DNA from: Photorhabdus laumondii subsp. laumondii
Lineage (GTDB): Bacteria > Pseudomonadota > Gammaproteobacteria > Enterobacterales > Enterobacteriaceae
Assembly: GCF_003343245.1 (NCBI RefSeq)
Contig: NZ_CP024901.1
Coordinates: 5,580,001 to 5,644,000 of the forward strand
Length of the DNA stretch: 64,000 bases
Direction of reading: 5' to 3'
The position numbers were made by a program, and so were the translations under genes. Position 1 is the first letter of the stretch; the number at the start of each line of letters is the position of its first letter. The notes below the pieces were generated by a model. That model was not told the DNA's origin. It saw nothing but the letters and a program-made list of their open reading frames with translations, and searched no databases. Positions 1 to 8,906 of this stretch are shown here, in pieces.

Positions 1-642
1 CCATGTAATTCTACAACCATTTCCCACAATATTGCATATGCCTTAAGTAGTCGCTTTGGAATGGGTAATTCCTATTTTCGAATTGGCATTAATAATATAA
101 AAAAAGTTGATACAGTACCTTTCGGCTTTTTCAAAAGAACACTATTCGATAAAATAGGGCTATTTGATGAAGATTTAATTAGAAACCAAGATGATGAGTT
201 TAACAACAGAATTATAAAGCATGGAGGTAATATATACCTTTCCCCAGATATTATTATTGATTATTACCCCAGAGATTCAATTAAAAAAATCTGTTCTATG
301 TTCTACCAATACGGTTTATTTAAACCATTAGTCAATGCCAAATTGAAAAAAATAACATCATTCTGGCAATTAATACCACCAATTTTTGTCTTAGGGTTAA
401 TCCTAGGATTAATCCTCTCATTCACTAGCTCAATATTTTTATATCTATATATAGGTTGTATTTTTATCTATTTCTTCTTAACTTTACTGGTATCAATAAG
501 AGCCCATTTAAAAAATAAAAAAAACTATATTTTCTTACCATTAATATTTCTGTACATACATTTATCTTATGGATCAGGGTATCTCATTGGAATAATGAAA
601 ATTATATTCAATAAGAAATTCCACGTAAAAAACAAAAGATAA
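1..642 (+). CDS. Glycosyltransferase family 2, C-terminal part (cut by window edge)
   Basis: The reading frame is open to base 1, so the gene begins upstream of the window; the ATG at 61 is internal. The visible part has the late GT2 signature: the second acidic motif QDDEFNNRI, which in this family contributes the ED-type residues near the acceptor, then two or three hydrophobic helices (roughly residues 105-190 of the visible part) and a basic tail. This fits a membrane-associated GT2 that adds a sugar to a lipid-linked oligosaccharide on the cytoplasmic face. It lies 10 bp before the aminotransferase gene and is probably co-transcribed with it. Donor and acceptor cannot be told. Confidence 0.8.
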   Translation, partial: PCNSTTISHNIAYALSSRFGMGNSYFRIGINNIKKVDTVPFGFFKRTLFDKIGLFDEDLIRNQDDEFNNRIIKHGGNIYLSPDIIIDYYPRDSIKKICSMFYQYGLFKPLVNAKLKKITSFWQLIPPIFVLGLILGLILSFTSSIFLYLYIGCIFIYFFLTLLVSIRAHLKNKKNYIFLPLIFLYIHLSYGSGYLIGIMKIIFNKKFHVKNKR

Positions 643-652
643 GGATTATATC

Positions 653-1810
653 ATGAACTCTTCTTTTCTCCCTTTCGCACTCCCAGAAATCAGCCAAGAA
701 GAAATTGATGAAGTCATTGACTCACTTAAAACAGGCTGGATAACCACCGGACCTAAAACCAGAAGATTTGAACAAGATTTTGCGCAATATTTAGGTTCCG
801 ATGTTGAAGCCATAGCGGTAAATTCAGCCACGGCAGGGTTGCATTTAGCATTAGAAGCCATTGGTATTCAGCCGGGTGATGAAGTCATCGTTCCGACCTA
901 TACCTTTACGGCAACCGCAGAAGTTGTCCGTTATTTGGGAGCTCACCCTATTTTTGTTGATTCTTTACCTGACAGCCTGAATATTGACCCAATAGCAATA
1001 GAAAAAGCCATAACCGCCAAAACTAAAGCAATTATGCCGGTACACTTTGCAGGTTTATCCTGTGATATGGATGCCATTATTGCAATAGCTAAAAAATTCA
1101 ATCTACGAATCATTGAAGATGCCGCCCATTCATTTCCGACTTTATATAAGGGAAAGAAAATTGGCACGCTAGATACCGATGTCACCGTATTCAGCTTTTA
1201 CGCGAATAAAACCATGACGACAGCGGAAGGTGGCATGCTAGTCTCCAGACATCCAGATATCATAAAAAGAGCAAAAATAATGCGCCTCCACGGCATTAGC
1301 AAAGACGCCTTTGATCGATATCAATCTAAAATACCTGCCTGGTATTATGAAGTGATTGAACCAGGCTATAAATATAACATGCCCGATATTTGTGCATCTA
1401 TCGGCATCCATCAATTACAGAAAATAGACACTTTCCACAAGAAAAGAGAGGCAATGGCTAAACTCTATGATGATGAATTAAAAGATCTACCGATTATCTT
1501 ACCCACTAAACCTCAAGAATCTAATAGCCAACACGCCTGGCATCTATATACCATTAGATTAAATGATCAAGTCAAAATATCCAGAGATGACTTTATTATA
1601 AAAATGGCAGAAAAAAATATCGGCTGCTCTGTCCATTTTATTCCACTACACAAACAACCCATCTGGAAAAATACCTATTCTCTTAACGAAAACAACTTCC
1701 CAGTCGCAGAAGAAAACTTTAAAAGAATTGTATCCATCCCTTTATATACAAAAATGACCAAAGAAGACCAAATATACGTTATCAAAACAATTAAAGAGAT
1801 CTTGGCATAA
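653..1810 (+). CDS. DegT/DnrJ/EryC1-family sugar aminotransferase
   Basis: 385 residues, the usual length for PLP-dependent nucleotide-sugar aminotransferases of the PglE/ArnB/perosamine synthetase type. The N-terminal signature GWITTGPKTRRFE is present, as are the cofactor-binding Asp in EDAAHS (about residue 156) and the Schiff-base Lys in SFYANKTMTTAEGG (about residue 186). It ends one base before the sugar transferase gene and is followed by a WbpM/PglF-type dehydratase. The likely reaction is therefore 4-amination of UDP-2-acetamido-2,6-dideoxy-4-keto-hexose, giving UDP-QuiNAc4N or a stereoisomer. The exact product is inferred from neighbours only. Confidence 0.85.
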   Translation: MNSSFLPFALPEISQEEIDEVIDSLKTGWITTGPKTRRFEQDFAQYLGSDVEAIAVNSATAGLHLALEAIGIQPGDEVIVPTYTFTATAEVVRYLGAHPIFVDSLPDSLNIDPIAIEKAITAKTKAIMPVHFAGLSCDMDAIIAIAKKFNLRIIEDAAHSFPTLYKGKKIGTLDTDVTVFSFYANKTMTTAEGGMLVSRHPDIIKRAKIMRLHGISKDAFDRYQSKIPAWYYEVIEPGYKYNMPDICASIGIHQLQKIDTFHKKREAMAKLYDDELKDLPIILPTKPQESNSQHAWHLYTIRLNDQVKISRDDFIIKMAEKNIGCSVHFIPLHKQPIWKNTYSLNENNFPVAEENFKRIVSIPLYTKMTKEDQIYVIKTIKEILA

Positions 1811-2422
1811 ATGATGACATATTATTTAGCTATAAAAAGGCTTTTTGATTTTACTTCTTCTCTCATTGGAATCATCCTACTATTCCCTATTTTAATCACG
1901 ATTGCTATCTGGATAAAAATCGATTCGAAAGGACCTATTTTTTTCCGACAAAAACGAGTAGGCCAATATAATCAAGATTTTTATATTCATAAATTTAGGA
2001 GCATGACGACGGGATCAGAGCAAAAAGGACAACTCACTATTGGTCATGATCTCCGTATTACCCACTCTGGAAAATTTATACGCAAATATAAAATTGATGA
2101 ATTAGCTCAACTGATTGACGTTGTCCGAGGAAAAATGAGCTTAGTCGGGCCAAGACCGGAAGTACCACAATTTATGGACAAATACCCGGATGATGTCAGA
2201 AACAAAATATTATCGGTAAAACCCGGCATCACAGATTTGGCTTCTATAGAAATGATCGATGAAAACCAGATATTAAGCCAATATCAAGATCCTCATCAAG
2301 CCTATATCGATATTATTATGCCGATAAAAGCCAAGTACTACTTAGAATACATAGATAAAAAGTCATTTTTCTATGACCTGAAGATTATTTTCAAAACAAT
2401 TTACAAAGTAGTTTTTAGGTAA
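1811..2422 (+). CDS. Initiating sugar-1-phosphate transferase (PglC/WcaJ family)
   Basis: 203 residues, the small single-domain form like Campylobacter PglC. It has an N-terminal hydrophobic segment (about residues 12-36), then the family motifs KFRSMT, a DELAQL-like block (KIDELAQLIDVVRGKMSLVG) and SLVGPRPEVP, ending in a basic C-terminus. These enzymes transfer a sugar 1-phosphate from UDP-sugar to undecaprenyl phosphate and start O-unit or N-glycan-like synthesis. Start abuts the stop of the aminotransferase gene, and the dehydratase follows after 9 bp, so substrate synthesis and use sit in one operon. Probable substrate: UDP-QuiNAc4N(Ac) or a related 6-deoxy amino sugar. Confidence 0.88.
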   Translation: MMTYYLAIKRLFDFTSSLIGIILLFPILITIAIWIKIDSKGPIFFRQKRVGQYNQDFYIHKFRSMTTGSEQKGQLTIGHDLRITHSGKFIRKYKIDELAQLIDVVRGKMSLVGPRPEVPQFMDKYPDDVRNKILSVKPGITDLASIEMIDENQILSQYQDPHQAYIDIIMPIKAKYYLEYIDKKSFFYDLKIIFKTIYKVVFR

Positions 2423-2431
2423 TTAACCATT

Positions 2432-4306
2432 ATGAACAAGAGAATATTTTTCAACCAAGACAGATTAATTAAAACCATCGTCCTTCTGATTGTAGATATA
2501 TTTATCATTATTATTTCATACTGGCTGAGCATGTGGCTACGCCTTGATAGAGAAGTGCCCATTTACAGTTTACAGCATTGGTTAACCATTATATTCACCA
2601 TACCTTTCACGCTATTTATTTTCTTAAGAATTGGCTTTTATAGATCGATATTAAAATATGTCAACATGAGTATATTGAAATGGGCCATTATTGGTTCATT
2701 TCTATCTACTCTACTATTGACTGCAATTTCCTTATACCAACAAGCCTTTTTACCCAGAACTGTACCGATTATCTACTTCTCTTTTCTGGTTATCTCACTC
2801 TGCGGTACAAGATTTATCTATAGAACGCTACGTAATTTACTAAAATATAAAGGTGCTCCGGTTATCATATACGGAGCAGGAGAATCTGGCCGGCAACTGT
2901 TACCCATATTAAGAGAACATAGAGAATTCAACCCGATTGCTTTTGTTGATGACAATGCTAAATTACACAATTTATCTATTCATGGAGTTTATGTCTTCTC
3001 TTCAGAGAAGATAACCATCTTAGTAGAAAAATATAATATAAAGAAAATATTATTAGCCATACCCAGTGCATCAATATCTAATAGAAAAAAAATACTAGAA
3101 AGACTCCAAAAAGAACATTGTGAAATCCTCACCATTCCAAGTTTCAATGATCTGGTTGAAGGCAAAGCGCAAATAAACTCACTGAAGCGCGTTTCCATTA
3201 ACGATCTGTTAGGAAGAGAACAAGTTGATCCACTACAAAGTCTACTCAGTAAAAACATCAAAAACAAAAATGTGCTTATTACCGGTGCCGGTGGTTCAAT
3301 CGGATCAGAATTATGCAGGCAAATCATTACTCAATCTCCCTCTCAGATAGTCCTATTTGAATTAACCGAATATTGTCTCTATTCAATAGAAAAAGAGTTA
3401 CAAAAGATAAACTCAGATAGAGATTTGAATATAACGATTACTGCAATTTTAGGAGATATAAAAGATTCAGAAAAGATAGCTAGAATAATCAATAAATTTA
3501 ACATTAACACCATATACCACGCAGCGGCATATAAACATGTTCCACTGGTAGAAATGAATACCATAGAGGGCATTAATAACAATATCTTTGGCACCCTCTC
3601 ACTGGCTCAAGCAGCAATTAACCAAAAAGTTGAAAAATTTGTATTAATCTCTACCGACAAAGCCGTCCGCCCGACGAATACCATGGGCGCAACAAAAAGA
3701 TTTGCCGAGCTTATACTACAAGCTTTTGCTAAAGAGCACAGTTATACAAAATTCTCAATGGTTCGCTTTGGCAACGTCCTTGGCTCATCCGGTTCCGTTG
3801 TCCCCCTATTCGAAAAACAGATAAAAAGTGGTGGACCGATAACCCTCACTCACAAAGACATTACCCGTTACTTCATGACAATCCCAGAAGCGGCTCAATT
3901 AGTCATCCAGGCAGGAGCACTGGGCAATAATGGCGACGTCTTTGTTCTGGATATGGGAGAATCAGTAAAAATTTATGATCTCGCCCGGAAAATGATCCAT
4001 CTTTCCGGCCTGACAGTGAAAGATGAAACCAATCCTCATGGTGATATCGAAATCAAAATTACCGGATTAAGACCCGGTGAAAAACTTTATGAAGAACTCT
4101 TAATTGGTGATAACGTCTCTGGCACTAATCACCCAAGAATCATGACAGCCAATGAAGTTTTTCTGACCTGGGATAAATTAAACCCATTATTAAATGACTT
4201 AAAAACATCTTGTGAAAATTACGATTTTGAAAATATTAGGCAGATCCTGATTAATGCTCCTATTGATTTTCATCCTAAAGATTATATTTACGATCTTTTA
4301 AAATAA
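2432..4306 (+). CDS. UDP-GlcNAc 4,6-dehydratase, membrane-bound long form (WbpM/PglF/CapD type)
   Basis: 624 residues, typical of the long WbpM subfamily. About four hydrophobic helices occupy residues 10-130, followed by a CoA-binding-like Rossmann region with GAGESGRQ near residue 150. The catalytic SDR domain has GAGGSIGSE near residue 285 and STDKAVRPTNTMGATKR near 407-424. In this subfamily the usual SDR tyrosine of YxxxK is replaced by methionine (MGATK), as seen here. The enzyme converts UDP-GlcNAc to the 4-keto-6-deoxy intermediate used by the aminotransferase two genes upstream. It is last in this small operon; an ERIC repeat lies just downstream. Confidence 0.9.
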   Translation: MNKRIFFNQDRLIKTIVLLIVDIFIIIISYWLSMWLRLDREVPIYSLQHWLTIIFTIPFTLFIFLRIGFYRSILKYVNMSILKWAIIGSFLSTLLLTAISLYQQAFLPRTVPIIYFSFLVISLCGTRFIYRTLRNLLKYKGAPVIIYGAGESGRQLLPILREHREFNPIAFVDDNAKLHNLSIHGVYVFSSEKITILVEKYNIKKILLAIPSASISNRKKILERLQKEHCEILTIPSFNDLVEGKAQINSLKRVSINDLLGREQVDPLQSLLSKNIKNKNVLITGAGGSIGSELCRQIITQSPSQIVLFELTEYCLYSIEKELQKINSDRDLNITITAILGDIKDSEKIARIINKFNINTIYHAAAYKHVPLVEMNTIEGINNNIFGTLSLAQAAINQKVEKFVLISTDKAVRPTNTMGATKRFAELILQAFAKEHSYTKFSMVRFGNVLGSSGSVVPLFEKQIKSGGPITLTHKDITRYFMTIPEAAQLVIQAGALGNNGDVFVLDMGESVKIYDLARKMIHLSGLTVKDETNPHGDIEIKITGLRPGEKLYEELLIGDNVSGTNHPRIMTANEVFLTWDKLNPLLNDLKTSCENYDFENIRQILINAPIDFHPKDYIYDLLK

Positions 4307-4469
4307 TACTTACAAATACACTCATGTCATGAAACTGGCTGAAAATCATATTACCGACATTAGCCTTCTAGACAAATAATAATCCTATGAAATTTTTAAC
4401 ACACGAGAAATTAAAAATCAAATAATTCGAAAATTAAAATAACAAGCTAACAAAAACCTCATTATTAGA

Positions 4470-4596
4470 TATACCCTATGGATTTCAAGATGGATCGCGG
4501 CGGCAAGGGAGCGAATCCCCGGGAGCATAGGTAACTATGTGACCGGGGTGAGCGAATGCAGCCAACAAAGAGGCAACTTGAAAGATGACGGGTATA
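4470..4596 (+). repeat. ERIC-type intergenic repeat, copy A
   Basis: A 127-bp element running from tataccctatgg to gacgggtata. Its core (gtgaccggggtgagcg and gcgaatccccgggagc) is an imperfect palindrome matching the enterobacterial repetitive intergenic consensus. Four more full copies are in this window. It lies between the dehydratase gene and the transporter gene. The remaining flanks (4307-4469 and 4597-4715) are AT-rich and hold nothing I recognise. Confidence 0.9.
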
Positions 4597-4715
4597 TATC
4601 ATATGCATTATACTTCCTTCATTTCCTCCTTAAACAAAGGAGAATGATTAAACATCTGGAAATTATAAAGCTAGCCTCTTAGCACGAGTCTATAAATTTA
4701 TGAAACAGTACCCAA

Positions 4716-5675
4716 ATGGCTATATTCATCAACCGTAAAGTAACAGCCAATGCCTACGGACTCTCCTCTGGTGTCTTCTGGGGGCTAAGTGGCGTACTTT
4801 TCGCATTATTACTAAAAAACACCGCACTTTCCTGTTGTTTCTTCATTCCCATCATACTCGCATTCCTAAATGATACGATTTCATGCGGATATATGTTTAT
4901 ATATCTTGTAGTGAAAGGAAAATACCGAGCGATACGCCTTATCCCCAAAAACAAGAAAAATGGCATAATTGTATTGGCGGCTATATTTGGTGGCCCAATG
5001 GGCATGTCTTGTTATATCTTAGCTATTCAATACATTGGCATTAGCTACACAGCAACTATTTCAGCAACCTACCCGGCTATTGGCGCACTCATTTCTTTTT
5101 TCCTACTTAAAGATCGCATTCACCTTATCGGCATATTGGGATTAATATTGGCCGTTGTATGTACTATGATACTCGGTTATTCAGCATCAACTCAGACAAC
5201 ATCTGGCTGGATAGGCTTTTTCTTTGCTTTTATATGCGCACTAGGCTGGAGTTCCGAAGTTGTTATCAGCTCTTACGGCATGAACAAAGATATACCTGCT
5301 GATATTGCTTATTTCATCAGGCAATTATCATCCTCTGTGGGCTATTTAATCATGATCATATTATTCATTCACTCCTTTCCTGGAGTTACACATATTTTTT
5401 CAAATATAGAATTATACTCCTTATTATTTTTCACCTCTCTGGTCGCCACACTATCGTACCTCTTCTACTACAAAGCAATCTGCATGCTTCAACCTATCCG
5501 TGCGATGAGTTTAAACATCACCTATGCTATCTGGGCAGTCATCTTTGCTTATTTGCTGGTAGATGAACCCATTTCTATAAAACTAATACTCCTATGCGTA
5601 GGCGTCTCTGCCGGTTCATTGCTAACTGCCGTAAATCCACTTAATATCAAAAAATTGATTCTGACGCTTAAATGA
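4716..5675 (+). CDS. DMT/EamA-family membrane transporter
   Basis: 319 residues with about ten hydrophobic helices arranged as two EamA repeats, each with the pattern of small residues and a conserved Pro/Gly stretch (for example GISYTATISATYPAIGALISFFLL in repeat one, shown here by its beginning and end). EamA proteins export or import small metabolites such as amino acids or nucleotide precursors; the substrate here is unknown. It stands alone, with an ERIC element upstream and a decayed cysE relic downstream, and nothing ties it to LPS synthesis. The start is the ATG at 4716; no strong ribosome site is visible. Confidence 0.8.
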   Translation: MAIFINRKVTANAYGLSSGVFWGLSGVLFALLLKNTALSCCFFIPIILAFLNDTISCGYMFIYLVVKGKYRAIRLIPKNKKNGIIVLAAIFGGPMGMSCYILAIQYIGISYTATISATYPAIGALISFFLLKDRIHLIGILGLILAVVCTMILGYSASTQTTSGWIGFFFAFICALGWSSEVVISSYGMNKDIPADIAYFIRQLSSSVGYLIMIILFIHSFPGVTHIFSNIELYSLLFFTSLVATLSYLFYYKAICMLQPIRAMSLNITYAIWAVIFAYLLVDEPISIKLILLCVGVSAGSLLTAVNPLNIKKLILTLK

Positions 5676-5744
5676 GTGTGATTCTATTCACAACAAGTTT
5701 AAATTCGTTTTACGGCTATAGTTAAAGAAAACTACTAAAACTCT

Positions 5745-6075
5745 ACTGAGCATCAATAATATATTACCAAATATCCCCGAACCTACGCTAACCACTCTCC
5801 CCCTCTTCTCTGACCTTTTAGATAACCATCACTACTGAATTTACCTATACCGCTAAAGATTACAGATTGCAGAATTAGGAATATCGTTACCTCACCAATC
5901 ACAATGCTAAATAAACATAAAGTCACAATTAAGCTTTACTACCAGATGGATATCACGGCAATACTGCCACATCCTGAGGCGAATGGAACATAAGGAAACC
6001 TGTTGAAAAACAAAGCACATAGTACGTTGTTGGTAAGAGCTAACCGCCATTCCGTGAGCAGCAATACAGATTTCA
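5745..6075 (-). pseudogene. Decayed cysE relic (oldest copy)
   Basis: Between about 5745 and 5960 the plus strand aligns by eye to the plus strand of the intact cysE at about 29370-29595. Shared blocks include atattacc-aaatat, cgaacct, gattgcag and ccaatcacaatgc, with mostly transition differences and small gaps. A further weak block (accgcc...gagcagca, near 6048) matches cysE near 29754 after a deletion. There is no open frame. It is in the same orientation as the intact gene. It lies just before the JUMPstart element, so it marks an old cysE junction at the left border of the O-antigen operon. Confidence 0.7.
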
Positions 6076-6249
6076 GCTAACTCTATTCTACCAATTAGTT
6101 AAACAAGTAGTTTGTTAAACTTGACCCAGAAGAGTTTACAGTCTAATCTCCCCCCAACTAGTTACAAAATCTTATCCCCCATTACTTTTTGTTAAGACAG
6201 ACAAAAGTATTGGAAAATCAGTGCAATAGATAAGATTTCCGAATATTAC

Positions 6250-6287
6250 AGGCACTCTGGGAGCCAAAAACCTAGTGCGGTAGCTTT
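6250..6287 (+). promoter_or_regulatory. JUMPstart sequence with ops element
   Basis: The stretch around 6250-6287 matches the JUMPstart layout: a cactctgggagcc block, then a gap, then the ops-like tgcggtagcttt at 6276-6287, which keeps the central GCGGTAG exactly. In enterobacteria, ops pauses RNA polymerase and recruits RfaH, which suppresses termination in long O-antigen, capsule and core operons. It lies about 165 bp before rmlA, so the leader RNA from here probably feeds the whole operon from 6451 on. No clear -35/-10 pair can be fixed by eye. Confidence 0.75.
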
Positions 6288-6450
6288 ATCTAATGACTCT
6301 TAAATATGTTGATTTAGATTTTTCATCTCTATAAATACGTATGCAAGAAAATTTCCACGTGTTAGGCAAAAGCTATTAAATAATTTCATTTAGTGGTTCT
6401 CGTGAAATTACCCCAGACTTAAAAACAATATATTATTTGGTCAAATTCAT

Positions 6451-7323
6451 ATGAAAGGCATCATCTTAGCCGGTGGTTCCGGCACCAGATTATACCCTAT
6501 AACAATAGGTGTATCTAAACAGCTCCTCCCGGTATACGATAAGCCAATGATCTATTATCCATTATCAGTACTGATGCTAGCAGGGATAAAAGACATTCTT
6601 ATTATTACAACCCCTGAAGATCAAATAAACTTCAAACGCCTTTTGAACGACGGAAATAGCTTAGGAATAAAGATTAGTTACGCAACTCAGGATAAACCTG
6701 AAGGACTGGCCCAAGCATTCATTATCGGTGAAGATTTCATTGGTGATGACTCAGTTTGTTTAGTTCTAGGAGATAATATCTTTTGGGGACAAGCTTTCTC
6801 ACCAAAACTACAAAAAGCATCTTCCCAAAAAACTGGAGCTACCATCTTTGGTTATCAAGTAAAAGATCCTGAACGTTTTGGAATTGTTGAATTCGATGAC
6901 CAGATGAAAGCGATTTCTATTGAAGAAAAACCTAAAAAACCCAAGTCTGACTATGCTGTCACAGGTCTTTACTTCTATGACAATCGGGTTATTAATTTCG
7001 CTAAGAAAGTCACTCCATCAGATCGTGGTGAATTAGAAATCACATCAATTAACCAGATGTATCTTAATGATAATTCTTTAAATGTAGAACTCCTTGGCCG
7101 CGGTTTTGCATGGCTAGATACAGGCACCCATGACAGCTTACTAGAAGCCGCCACCTTTGTTGAAACTATTGAAAAGCGCCAAGGCTTTAAAATTGCTTGC
7201 TTAGAAGAGATTGCATGGCGTAACGGCTGGCTGAATGAAAATGATATAGCCAAAGCTGCTAACTCTATGTCAAAAAACGGATATGGAAAGTATTTACAAT
7301 CTCTTATTCAGAGGAAGATATGA
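6451..7323 (+). CDS. rmlA: Glucose-1-phosphate thymidylyltransferase
   Basis: 290 residues, the family length. It begins with the nucleotide-binding motif [11 protein letters not shown] (residues 6-16) and has [16 protein letters not shown], the metal/phosphate site block VLGDNIFWG and the [13 protein letters not shown] signature. It makes dTDP-glucose from dTTP and glucose 1-phosphate, the first step toward dTDP-6-deoxy sugars. No rmlB is in this window, so the 4,6-dehydratase must be supplied from elsewhere, for example the enterobacterial common antigen locus. It is the first gene after the JUMPstart element and overlaps the ketoisomerase gene by 4 bp (ATGA). Confidence 0.95.
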   Translation: MKGIILAGGSGTRLYPITIGVSKQLLPVYDKPMIYYPLSVLMLAGIKDILIITTPEDQINFKRLLNDGNSLGIKISYATQDKPEGLAQAFIIGEDFIGDDSVCLVLGDNIFWGQAFSPKLQKASSQKTGATIFGYQVKDPERFGIVEFDDQMKAISIEEKPKKPKSDYAVTGLYFYDNRVINFAKKVTPSDRGELEITSINQMYLNDNSLNVELLGRGFAWLDTGTHDSLLEAATFVETIEKRQGFKIACLEEIAWRNGWLNENDIAKAANSMSKNGYGKYLQSLIQRKI

Positions 7324-7727
7324 GTTTAATAAAACTAATTGATTTTAAAATTCTTGGTGATGAGAGAGGACAGCTAATTTCATTAGAAGGAAACAAAAAT
7401 ATCCCTTTTGAAATAAAGAGAGTTTATTACATATTTAATACTAAATCCGGTGTATCAAGAGGTTTCCATGCACATAAGGAGCTCAAACAAATTTTATTTG
7501 CTGTAAAAGGAAGTTGCAGAATACGACTCGACAATGGAAAAATAACAGAAGATATCATCCTAAATCAACCTCAAAAAGGTATATTGATAGACTCATTTAT
7601 ATGGAGAGAAATGCATGATTTTTCAGAAGATTGTGTTTTAATAGTTTTAGCAAGCCAGCATTATGATGAATCCGATTATATAAGAGATTACAAAGTTTTT
7701 TCTGATATATATAAAAACACTCATTAG
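7320..7727 (+). CDS. dTDP-4-keto-6-deoxyglucose 3,4-ketoisomerase (QdtA/FdtA family)
   Basis: 135 residues forming one cupin (RmlC-like) domain. The motif [11 protein letters not shown] places the conserved histidines at residues 50 and 52; WREMHDF and [15 protein letters not shown] are also family blocks. The enzyme moves the keto group from C4 to C3 so that a 3-amino sugar can be formed. QdtA yields the gluco product (toward Qui3N) and FdtA the galacto product (toward Fuc3N). Here the stretch DERGQL and the GFHAHK motif look closer to the FdtA sequence I remember, so the stereochemistry is open. ATGA overlap with rmlA shows tight coupling. Confidence 0.88.
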   Translation: MSLIKLIDFKILGDERGQLISLEGNKNIPFEIKRVYYIFNTKSGVSRGFHAHKELKQILFAVKGSCRIRLDNGKITEDIILNQPQKGILIDSFIWREMHDFSEDCVLIVLASQHYDESDYIRDYKVFSDIYKNTH

Positions 7728-7787
7728 AATAGAATCTCGATTTTTAATTAATTATATTTAATAACATATTATTTTTGGCTGATAAAG

Positions 7788-8906
7788 ATGATCAATTTTC
7801 TTGATTTAAAAGCAATAAATAAAAAATACGAAAACGAATTAAAAGAAGCTAGTTCAAGAGTAATAGATTCAGGCTGGTACATAATGGGGAAAGAGTTAGA
7901 ATCTTTTGAAAAAGAATTTGCAGAGTATTGTGGCACAAAACATTCGATCGGTGTCGCTAATGGCTTAGATGCTTTAATACTAGTCCTCAGAGCATGGAAA
8001 GAATTAGGTAAAATAAAAGATGGTGATGAAGTTATTGTACCTGCAAATACTTATATCGCATCAGTATTAGCGATTACAGCAAATAATTTGAAGCCCGTTC
8101 TCATTGAGCCAGATCAAAATACATATAACTTAAGCCCTAATAATATAATATCCGCAATCACAGAAAAAACAAAAGTTATTTTGCCCATACATTTGTATGG
8201 TCAAATCTCACCAATGCCTGAAATCATGAAGATTGCCAATGAATACAATCTATTAGTACTAGAAGATAGCGCACAAGCGCATGGAGCTGAAATAGTGGGT
8301 AAAAAAGCCGGTAGCTGGGGTAATGCATCAGGATTTAGTTTTTATCCAGGAAAAAACCTTGGTGCTTTGGGTGATGCAGGTGCAATTACAACAAACGATG
8401 AAGAATTAACAACCACTATAAAAGCATTACGTAATTATGGCTCACATGAAAAATATAAAAATATTTATCAAGGCATTAACAGTCGATTAGATGAGCTTCA
8501 AGCTGCATTTCTCTCTGTAAAATTAAAATACCTAAATATCGAAACAGAATATCGACGTAGCATTGCAAAGCATTATTTAGAGAATATTAATAATCCATAC
8601 ATAAAATTACCTATCACCATTGAACAAAATGCACTCCATCCAGAAAACCATGTTTGGCATTTGTTTGTAATTAATTGTTCACATAGGGAAAAACTCCAAC
8701 AATATCTTTTTGAAAAAGGTATCCAAACGTTGATTCATTATCCTATCCCTCCTCATAAACAAACAGCGTATTCAGAATGGAATACATTAAATTTCCCTAT
8801 TACTGAAAAAATTCATCAGCAGGTACTTTCACTCCCCCTTGACCCTACTATGAACATTGAAGCAATCGAATATGTTATCGATATAGTTAATGGTTTCAAG
8901 CCATGA
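7788..8906 (+). CDS. dTDP-3-keto-6-deoxyhexose 3-aminotransferase (QdtB/FdtB family)
   Basis: 372 residues of the DegT/DnrJ/EryC1 fold. The N-terminus reads [17 protein letters not shown], typical of the QdtB/FdtB branch. The PLP-binding Asp is in [11 protein letters not shown] (about residue 160) and the Schiff-base Lys in [15 protein letters not shown] (about residue 189). Following the 3,4-ketoisomerase, it should make dTDP-3-amino-3,6-dideoxyhexose (Qui3N or Fuc3N). Its stop overlaps the start of the flippase gene (ATGA). No acetyltransferase follows; instead a formyltransferase gene lies at 23311. Confidence 0.9.
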   Translation: MINFLDLKAINKKYENELKEASSRVIDSGWYIMGKELESFEKEFAEYCGTKHSIGVANGLDALILVLRAWKELGKIKDGDEVIVPANTYIASVLAITANNLKPVLIEPDQNTYNLSPNNIISAITEKTKVILPIHLYGQISPMPEIMKIANEYNLLVLEDSAQAHGAEIVGKKAGSWGNASGFSFYPGKNLGALGDAGAITTNDEELTTTIKALRNYGSHEKYKNIYQGINSRLDELQAAFLSVKLKYLNIETEYRRSIAKHYLENINNPYIKLPITIEQNALHPENHVWHLFVINCSHREKLQQYLFEKGIQTLIHYPIPPHKQTAYSEWNTLNFPITEKIHQQVLSLPLDPTMNIEAIEYVIDIVNGFKP

